8,552 bases of DNA from an uncultured Steroidobacteraceae bacterium (GTDB lineage: Bacteria > Pseudomonadota > Gammaproteobacteria > Steroidobacterales > Steroidobacteraceae). The position numbers and the translations under genes were made by a program. The stretch covers positions 1-8,552 of the forward strand of contig CATPBQ010000220.1 of the NCBI GenBank assembly GCA_955652795.1. The letters are read 5' to 3'. The first letter of the stretch is position 1; each line of letters starts with the position of its first letter. Positions 1 to 5,536 of this stretch are shown here, piece by piece. The notes below the pieces were generated by a model. That model was not told the origin of the DNA and did not search any database. It worked only from the letters and a program-made list of their open reading frames with translations.

Positions 1-1
1 C

Positions 2-1069
2 GGCGCCCGCGCGCCCTGGACTGCGCGCCCGTACGCGCAGATCCTGCGCGATGATCCGCGCACCAAGCGCTCCATGTTCGATGTCGAGAGTTACGCGTTC
101 CATGGTCCGGCGATCTACGACGGCACCAAGTACCGCAAGCTCGACACCACAGACACGCAGGACAGTCACCTGTCCCTCGAAGTGCGCGACGGCTGGCTCG
201 CCGCCCTGCAGCACCACTTCGTCAGCGCCATCGTGCCGCCGCGCGGCGCACCCTATCGCTTCGCGCTGGGTGTATCCGGGGATCAGTACCTGCTGTCGGC
301 CACCGGCCCGGAGCAGACGGTCGCGCCCGGCGCCACGGCGCAATTCAGCGAGGCGTTCTACGTGGGACCGAAGCTGCAGGGGCAGCTCGAGGGCACCGCC
401 CCGGAGCTCGGCCGGGTGGCGGATTACGGCCGGCTGTGGTTCCTGTCGATGCCGCTGTTCTGGGTGCTCGACAAGGTGCATGGGCTCACGGGCAACTGGG
501 GCGTTGCGATCATCCTGGTCACCTTACTGCTGAAGCTCGTGTTCTATCCGCTGTCGGAGGCGAGCGGCCGCTCGATGGCGAAGATGAAGGCCCTGCAGCC
601 GCGCATCAAGAACCTGCAGGAGACCTACAAGGACGACCGCGAGAAACTCGGCCGCGCGATGATGGAGCTCTATCAGCGCGAGAAGATCAACCCGGTCGCC
701 GGCTGCCTGCCGATCGTGATCCAGATCCCGGTGTTCCTCGCGTTCTACTGGGTGCTGCTCGAGAGCGTCGAGATGCGCCAGGCGCCGTTTGCGCTCTGGA
801 TCCACGATCTGTCCTCGCGCGACCCGCTGTTCATCCTCCCGGCGATCATGGCGGCGGCAATGTTCGTGCAGTACAAGTTGAATCCCGCGCCTCCGGACCC
901 GGTGCAGGCGAAGGTCTTCATGATCATGCCGATCGCCATGTCGGCCACGTTCGCGTTTTTCCCGGCGGGACTGGTGCTCTACTGGGTGACGAACACCGTC
1001 CTGTCGATTGCACAGCAATGGAACATCAACCGGCGCATCGAGGCGGCCCTGGCGGCGAAGAGAACCTGA
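2..1069 (+). CDS. yidC: Membrane protein insertase YidC (3' part, 5' end outside window)
   Basis: YidC inserts inner-membrane proteins, alone or with SecYEG, and helps fold them. The frame is open from base 2, so the N-terminal anchor and part of the periplasmic domain are missing; 355 residues are visible. Visible residues 1 to about 135 are the end of the periplasmic beta domain. The conserved insertase core follows: a hydrophobic segment ending in VFYPL, the cytoplasmic coiled hairpin containing SMAKMKALQPRIKNLQE, then GCLPIVIQIPVFLAFYW, the motif RQAPFALWIHDLSSRDP, and two closing membrane segments containing FFPAGLVLYWVTN. These blocks closely match E. coli YidC. The groove position that is Arg366 in E. 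coli is Lys here (bases 533-535), which keeps the positive charge. The protein ends in a short basic tail. The next gene is mnmE, 91 bases downstream, as in many proteobacteria. Confidence 0.97.
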   Translation, partial: GARAPWTARPYAQILRDDPRTKRSMFDVESYAFHGPAIYDGTKYRKLDTTDTQDSHLSLEVRDGWLAALQHHFVSAIVPPRGAPYRFALGVSGDQYLLSATGPEQTVAPGATAQFSEAFYVGPKLQGQLEGTAPELGRVADYGRLWFLSMPLFWVLDKVHGLTGNWGVAIILVTLLLKLVFYPLSEASGRSMAKMKALQPRIKNLQETYKDDREKLGRAMMELYQREKINPVAGCLPIVIQIPVFLAFYWVLLESVEMRQAPFALWIHDLSSRDPLFILPAIMAAAMFVQYKLNPAPPDPVQAKVFMIMPIAMSATFAFFPAGLVLYWVTNTVLSIAQQWNINRRIEAALAAKRT

Positions 1070-1083
1070 CCCGCTTCAGCGCC

Positions 1084-1101
1084 GCGCGGCCCGTGCCGCG
1101 C
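1084..1101 (+). other. Perfect 7-bp GC stem-loop between yidC and mnmE
   Basis: GCGCGGC (1084-1090) pairs perfectly with GCCGCGC (1095-1101) around the four-base loop CCGT, 14 bases after the yidC stop. No run of T follows closely; a pyrimidine-rich stretch begins about 12 bases later. It could weaken read-through from yidC into mnmE or protect the yidC mRNA end. In DNA this GC-rich, a short perfect hairpin can also arise by chance. No recognisable promoter was found in the rest of the 91-base spacer. Confidence 0.35.
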
Positions 1102-1160
1102 ACGCCCGCGCCGCTTCCTTTCCGAGTGTCTCCGGCGGTAGCCTTGGCACACCGGCCCAT

Positions 1161-2513
1161 ATGACGCGCACGGACACCATCGTGGCCGCGGCAACGCCTC
1201 CCGGACGAGGGGGCGTGGGCATCGTGCGCATCTCGGGCCCCAAGGCGCCGGAACTCGCGGCGGTCATGCTCGGTGAGCTGCCGCGGGCGCGCCACGTGAC
1301 CTTTGCGCGCTTCCTGGACGCGCAGCACGAACCGATCGACGCGGGCCTGGCGCTGTTCTTTCCCGCGCCGCATTCCTACACCGGCGAGCACATCCTCGAG
1401 CTGCACGGCCACGGCGGGCCGGTGGTGATGGACGCCCTCGTCGCGCGCGCGGTGGAGCTCGGCGCGCGTCGCGCGCACGCCGGGGAATTCACCCAGCGGG
1501 CCTTCCTCAACGACAAGCTGGACCTGGCGCAGGCCGAAGCCATCGCCGATCTCATCGACGCGGGCTCGCGCGAGGCGCTGCGTGCCGCCATGCGCTCACT
1601 GCAGGGGGAGTTCTCCGCCATGGTGCGCGGGCTCACCGAAGCGGTAATCGAGCTGCGCAGCTACGTCGAGGCGGCGATCGACTTTCCGGAAGAAGAAATC
1701 GACTTCCTCGCCGACCACGAGCTCAGCGCGCGCTTCGAGGCGGTGCGCGACCATTTCGAGGGCGTGCTCGAGAGTGCGCGCCAGGGCCGTTTGCTGCGCG
1801 AGGGCATGACGGTGGTCATCGCCGGCCGGCCGAACGCCGGCAAGTCGAGCCTGCTCAACCGGCTCGCCGGCTACGATGCGGCCATCGTGACGGCCATTCC
1901 CGGCACCACGCGCGATGTGGTGCGCGAGCGCATCCATCTCGACGGCATGCCGCTGCACGTGCTGGACACCGCGGGGCTGCGCCAGGGGGGCGATCTGGTC
2001 GAGGAGGAAGGGATGCGGCGCGCCCAGGCGGAGATGCAGCGGGCCGATCGCGTGCTGTTCGTCATCGACGCGGTGGAAGACCCCTCCGCCACGGCCTTTC
2101 GCGAGGAGCGCGCGCGGCTGCCGGCGGATGTCCCGGTCACGCTGGTGTTCAACAAGTGCGATCTCGCGGTCGGCCTGCCGGTCGCCGACACGCTCACCCG
2201 CCCGCCACACATCACCTTGTCCGCTCTCAGCGGCCAGGGGCTGGAGGAATTGCGCGCGCATCTGAAGCAGTGCATGGGGTATCAGACGGTGGAGGCAGGG
2301 GCGATCAGCGCCCGCCGCCGGCACCTGGAGGCCCTCGAGCGGGCACGCGAGCACACCGAGGAAGCCGCGCGCCAGCTCACCGAGCACCGTGCCGGGGAAC
2401 TGGTCGCCGAGGAGCTGCGCGCCGCGCAGCAGGCCTTGAGCGAGATCACCGGCGAGTTCACCAGCGAGGATCTGCTGGGGCGGATATTCGCCGGGTTCTG
2501 CATCGGAAAATGA
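1161..2513 (+). CDS. mnmE: tRNA uridine-5-carboxymethylaminomethyl(34) synthesis GTPase MnmE
   Basis: MnmE (TrmE) works with MnmG to modify U34 in the anticodon of tRNAs reading two-fold degenerate codons; it uses GTP, methylene-tetrahydrofolate and ammonium or glycine. The product is 450 residues, the usual length. The N-terminal folate-binding domain opens with DTIVAAATPPGRGGVGIVRI. The helical domain holds YVEAAIDFPEEEIDF. The G domain has G1 GRPNAGKSS (222-230), G2 around PGTTRD (to 252), G3 DTAGL (from 269), G4 NKCD (331-334) and G5 SALS. The C-terminus is CIGK with Cys447, the invariant catalytic-region cysteine. The frame is open upstream into yidC, but ATG 1161 gives the family N-terminus (E. 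coli starts MSDNDTIVAQATPPG). No good Shine-Dalgarno precedes it. The stop overlaps the next gene by ATGA. Confidence 0.98.
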   Translation: MTRTDTIVAAATPPGRGGVGIVRISGPKAPELAAVMLGELPRARHVTFARFLDAQHEPIDAGLALFFPAPHSYTGEHILELHGHGGPVVMDALVARAVELGARRAHAGEFTQRAFLNDKLDLAQAEAIADLIDAGSREALRAAMRSLQGEFSAMVRGLTEAVIELRSYVEAAIDFPEEEIDFLADHELSARFEAVRDHFEGVLESARQGRLLREGMTVVIAGRPNAGKSSLLNRLAGYDAAIVTAIPGTTRDVVRERIHLDGMPLHVLDTAGLRQGGDLVEEEGMRRAQAEMQRADRVLFVIDAVEDPSATAFREERARLPADVPVTLVFNKCDLAVGLPVADTLTRPPHITLSALSGQGLEELRAHLKQCMGYQTVEAGAISARRRHLEALERAREHTEEAARQLTEHRAGELVAEELRAAQQALSEITGEFTSEDLLGRIFAGFCIGK

Positions 2514-3046
2514 CTGCGGCAGCTGACACCGGGCTGATCCTGCGTGCGGCACAGTTCGCGGCCATGAAACACCGAAACCAGCGGCGCAAGGACAAGGAAG
2601 CGACCCCCTATATCAATCACCCGCTCGCCCTCGCCAACGTTCTGTGGCACGAGGGCCGTATCACGGACGCGCGGATCATCGCGGCGGCCCTGCTTCACGA
2701 CACGGTCGAGGACACCAGGACCACTCGTGCGGAGCTGGCACGGGCCTTTGGAAAATCGATTGCCTCGGTCGTCGCCGAAGTGACGGACAACAAGTGGCTG
2801 GACAAGAAAACCAGGAAGAGGCTTCAGGTCGAGCACGCGCCCCACCTGTCGCCGTCCGCCAGACTGGTGAAGCTCGCGGACAAGATCTGCAATCTGCGCG
2901 ACCTCGCTGCAAGTCCACCAGCGGACTGGTCGCTGGCGCGCAAGCGCGAATATTTCGACTGGGCGAAGCAGGTCGTCGATGGTCTGCGAGGCGAGAATCG
3001 GCGCCTCGAACGCCTCTTCGATCGCGCCTGGCGGGCGCGACCGTAG
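2510..3046 (+). CDS. MESH1-like HD-domain hydrolase (small alarmone hydrolase family)
   Basis: This 178-residue single-domain HD protein closely resembles animal MESH1 (HDDC3, about 179 residues) and the hydrolase domain of SpoT. Blocks seen: RKHRNQRRKD-like start (KHRNQRRKD, 20-28), TPYINHP (32-38), AALLHDTVEDT (59-69), EVTDNK (90-95), KRLQVEHAPH (103-112), KLADKICNLRDL (121-132) and EYFDWAKQVVDGL. The metal-binding set is complete: His37, His63, Asp64 and Asp124. The catalytic-type Glu67-Asp68 pair is also present. Known relatives hydrolyse (p)ppGpp to GDP or GTP plus pyrophosphate, and human MESH1 also dephosphorylates NADPH; which substrate applies here cannot be read from sequence. There is no synthetase, TGS or ACT domain. 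ATG 2510 overlaps the mnmE stop (ATGA) and has no clear ribosome site, so coupling to mnmE translation is likely. By hand count G+C is about 63%, slightly below its neighbours. Confidence 0.92.
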   Translation: MTAAADTGLILRAAQFAAMKHRNQRRKDKEATPYINHPLALANVLWHEGRITDARIIAAALLHDTVEDTRTTRAELARAFGKSIASVVAEVTDNKWLDKKTRKRLQVEHAPHLSPSARLVKLADKICNLRDLAASPPADWSLARKREYFDWAKQVVDGLRGENRRLERLFDRAWRARP

Positions 3047-3072
3047 CCGGCGGCGCCGTTCAGTGCGCCGGC
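3046..3072. terminator. GC-rich inverted repeat across the convergent stop codons
   Basis: GCCGGCG (3046-3052) and CGCCGGC (3066-3072) are perfect inverted repeats with a 13-base centre. A tighter alternative pairs CGGCGC (3051-3056) with GCGCCG (3065-3070) around an 8-base loop. The element covers the end of the HD hydrolase gene and the stop of the lipoprotein gene on the other strand, which are only 13 bases apart. A shared bidirectional terminator is plausible by position. No T-tract follows on either strand, so an ordinary intrinsic terminator is not shown. Confidence 0.35.
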
Positions 3073-4712
3073 GCCCGCAGCGCCAGGTCCTTGCTGTACA
3101 CGACATTCATGACGTTGTCGTACCAGCCCACGACCTCGGGCTTCACCAGGTGCTTGTTGACGTAGAAGTACAGCGGGATGAGCGGGTGATCGCGCAGCAT
3201 GAGCCGCTCGGCCTCCTCGAGCAGCGTGCGACGCCTGGCCGCGTCGGTTTCGGCCGCGGCGCGCCTCAGCAGCGCGTCGTAGGCCGCGCTCTCGTAGTGC
3301 GGCAGGTTTACGCCGAAGTCGCTCTTCAGGTACTGAGCGAAGGTGTAGGCGTCGTTGTAGTCGCCCACCCAGCTCGAGCGGAACATCTGGACGTCGCCCC
3401 GATCGATGTCCTGCAGGAGCGACTTGAACTCCACCTGCGTCAGGCGCACGTCGGCACCGAGGGCCTGCTTCCACATGGAGGCGATCGCGACGGCGAGCTT
3501 GGTGTGCACTTCGCCGGAGTTGTAGCGCAGCTCGAAGGTGAGCGGCTTCTCGCGTGAGTAGCCGGCTTCGCGGTACAGGCGCTGTGCTTCGGCCACGCGC
3601 GCAGCCATGGGCTCGCCCCGATAGCCGAAGGACTGCGCGCTGTAGTTATTGATCCCCGGCGGCACCCAGCCGTAGGCGGGCAGCTCACCCACGCGCAGCA
3701 CGAGCTGCGCGAGCTTCTCGCGGTCGATGACCAGCGACAGCGCCCGGCGCAGCTTGGGTTTGTCCTGGAAGGGCGCGCGCCTGAGGTTGAAGCCGTAGTA
3801 GTAGGTGGTGAGCTGCGGTGAAACGTGCAGCTGCCCGGCGAGGTTCGCCTTGATCCAGTCGAACTGTCCGCGCGGTACCACGAACGTGACCTGCAGCTCT
3901 CCGCCGCGGTAGCGCGTGAGCTCCGCGTTTTCATCCGGAATGAGCAGGTATTTCACGCCGTCGAGGCGTGTGGCGGCGTCGTTCCAGTAGTTGCGGTTGC
4001 GGGCGGTCAGGATGTAGGAGCCCTGCACCCATTCCTTGAGGACGAAGGCGCCGTTGGAGACCATCACGCCGGGCCGCGCAAACCCGTCCGGGTGGGCCAT
4101 CAGCGTCGGCCGGTGCACCGGACAGGCGAGCGGGTGCGACAGCAGGGTCGGCAGATACGGCGCAGGCGTTGCGAGCGTGACGACGACGGTCGAATCATCC
4201 GGCGCCGCCACGCCGAGCGCCTGCGGGGGCTTGCGTCCCGCGACGATGTCGCTCGCGCCTGCGATGACGTCGATGTACTGCGCATAGCCCGAGGCGGTGG
4301 CGGGGTCCACCAGGCGCTGCAGTCCCGCCACGAAATCCGCGGCCACCACCGGCTCGCCGTTCGACCAGCGCGCCTCGCGACGCAGCTTGAACACGTAGAT
4401 CTTGCCGTCGGTGCTCACGCCCCACGTGCTCGCCACCCCGGGCGCCACGGCGGCATTGCGGTCGAGTGTCGTGAGTCCCTCGCACAGATCGCGCAAGATG
4501 CTCTGCGCCTCGAACCCGCGCGCTTTCTGCGGATCGAGGGAATCCGGGTCGGGTCCGCCGCCGCGTACCAGGATGGCCGCGTGGGGCGCGGCGCCGGAGC
4601 CTGCGGGCCCCTGGTCGTGCGAGCGTGTGCAGCCGGGGAGTAAGCCGAGGAGCGTCGCGGCAACCGTCGCAACGGCGGCGGCGGCCTGAAGCGCGGCGCG
4701 CCGCGTGCTCAT
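3060..4712 (-). CDS. OppA-type peptide ABC transporter substrate-binding lipoprotein
   Basis: This 550-residue family 5 extracellular solute-binding protein belongs to the oligopeptide-binding OppA/MppA branch. The N-terminus is a lipoprotein signal: a basic start (STRR), a hydrophobic Ala/Leu stretch and the lipobox LLPGC with the lipidated Cys28. Family marks in order are PDSLDPQKA and ILRDLCEGLTTLD near the mature start, LRREARWSNGEPVVAADF, YYYGFNLRRAPFQD, RRALSLVIDREKL, the SSWVGDYNDAYTF block with Asp451 at the place where E. coli OppA Asp419 binds the peptide amino terminus, and a C-terminal YFYVNKHLVKP. Oligopeptide or murein-peptide capture in the periplasm is therefore likely, although the ligand is not determined. 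No permease or ATPase genes are seen beside it. It is the last gene of the mnmG-pyrF operon, and its ATG overlaps the pyrF stop (ATGA). Confidence 0.93.
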   Translation of the reverse strand: MSTRRAALQAAAAVATVAATLLGLLPGCTRSHDQGPAGSGAAPHAAILVRGGGPDPDSLDPQKARGFEAQSILRDLCEGLTTLDRNAAVAPGVASTWGVSTDGKIYVFKLRREARWSNGEPVVAADFVAGLQRLVDPATASGYAQYIDVIAGASDIVAGRKPPQALGVAAPDDSTVVVTLATPAPYLPTLLSHPLACPVHRPTLMAHPDGFARPGVMVSNGAFVLKEWVQGSYILTARNRNYWNDAATRLDGVKYLLIPDENAELTRYRGGELQVTFVVPRGQFDWIKANLAGQLHVSPQLTTYYYGFNLRRAPFQDKPKLRRALSLVIDREKLAQLVLRVGELPAYGWVPPGINNYSAQSFGYRGEPMAARVAEAQRLYREAGYSREKPLTFELRYNSGEVHTKLAVAIASMWKQALGADVRLTQVEFKSLLQDIDRGDVQMFRSSWVGDYNDAYTFAQYLKSDFGVNLPHYESAAYDALLRRAAAETDAARRRTLLEEAERLMLRDHPLIPLYFYVNKHLVKPEVVGWYDNVMNVVYSKDLALRAPAH

Positions 4713-5536
4713 GCCGGCCGCGTGCGGCTCGAGTTGATCTGGGCGCGCAGTTGCTGCGTCGCCGCGCGCGCCGCGCCGGCGAAGTCCTCGCCCGCCGAGG
4801 CATACAGGATCGCGCGCGAGGAGCTGATGATGAGACCGGTGCCGTGCGCGGTCTGGCCGTTCTGCACCACCTGCGCCACATCGCCCCGCTGCGCTCCGAC
4901 CCCGGGCACGAGCAGCGGCATCTCGCCCACCAGCGCTCGCACCTGGGCGAGGTCACCCGGGTAGGTGGCGCCCACGACCAGCAGGCAGTTGCCCCTGGAG
5001 TTCCAGCGTTCGGCGGCCAGCTCCGCGACCACCTGGTAGAGCTTGCGCGCCCCGATCACGCAGTCCTGCAGGTCGCGCGCCCCGGGATTGGACGTGCGGC
5101 ACAGGATCACGACGCCTTTGTCCGCATGCCTGAGGAACGGCTCGAGCGCGTCACCGCCCAGATAGGGGTTGACCGTGACGGCATCCGCGCCATAGCGCTC
5201 GAACACCTCGATGGCGTAGCGCTCGGCGGTGTTGCCGACATCGCCGCGCTTGGCGTCGAGGATCACGGGCACGCCCGGATGCGTCTTGTGGATGTACTCG
5301 ATGGTGCGCTCGAGCTGATCCTCGGCCCCGCAGGCGGCGTAGTGCGCGAACTGCGGCTTGTACGCGCACACCAGGTCCGCGGTGGCGTCGATGATGGCCT
5401 TGTTGAACTGCAGGATCGGCGAGGATTCGGCGGCGATGTGGCGCGGGAAGCGTTCGATTTCCGGATCGAGTCCCACGCACGCGAGCGAGTCGCTTCTTTC
5501 CCAGGCGTGTGTGAGCTGCTCGATGAATCCGCTCAT
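4709..5536 (-). CDS. pyrF: Orotidine 5'-phosphate decarboxylase, long (type 2) form
   Basis: PyrF decarboxylates orotidine monophosphate to UMP, the last step of de novo pyrimidine synthesis, in the cytoplasm. The product is 275 residues, typical of the long subfamily; the E. coli form is nearer 245. Visible features are VGLDPE (21-26), the substrate-site segment YKPQFAHYAACG with Lys60, and the catalytic DAKRGD (Asp94, Lys96, Asp99) followed by VGNTAERYA. The phosphate-binding C-terminal part includes VPGVGAQRGD, where the family has its glycine-rich loop. ATG 5536 overlaps the mnmG stop (ATGA), and the pyrF stop in turn overlaps the lipoprotein start. There is no evident Shine-Dalgarno, so translation probably depends on the upstream reading frame. 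Why pyrF follows mnmG is not obvious from function. Confidence 0.96.
   Translation of the reverse strand: MSGFIEQLTHAWERSDSLACVGLDPEIERFPRHIAAESSPILQFNKAIIDATADLVCAYKPQFAHYAACGAEDQLERTIEYIHKTHPGVPVILDAKRGDVGNTAERYAIEVFERYGADAVTVNPYLGGDALEPFLRHADKGVVILCRTSNPGARDLQDCVIGARKLYQVVAELAAERWNSRGNCLLVVGATYPGDLAQVRALVGEMPLLVPGVGAQRGDVAQVVQNGQTAHGTGLIISSSRAILYASAGEDFAGAARAATQQLRAQINSSRTRPA

Noticed and set aside
1070..1160. Small gene or RNA in the yidC-mnmE spacer
   Set aside because: Only 91 bases with one short hairpin; no start with ribosome site and no recognised RNA family.
1596..2552. 318-codon open frame on the - strand opposite mnmE
   Set aside because: Antisense shadow of mnmE with no recognisable domain and low-complexity composition.
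2510..3046. Toxin-antitoxin pair (small alarmone hydrolase as antitoxin to a toxic synthetase)
   Set aside because: No RelA/SpoT-like synthetase frame lies next to the hydrolase; its neighbours are mnmE and the convergent lipoprotein gene.
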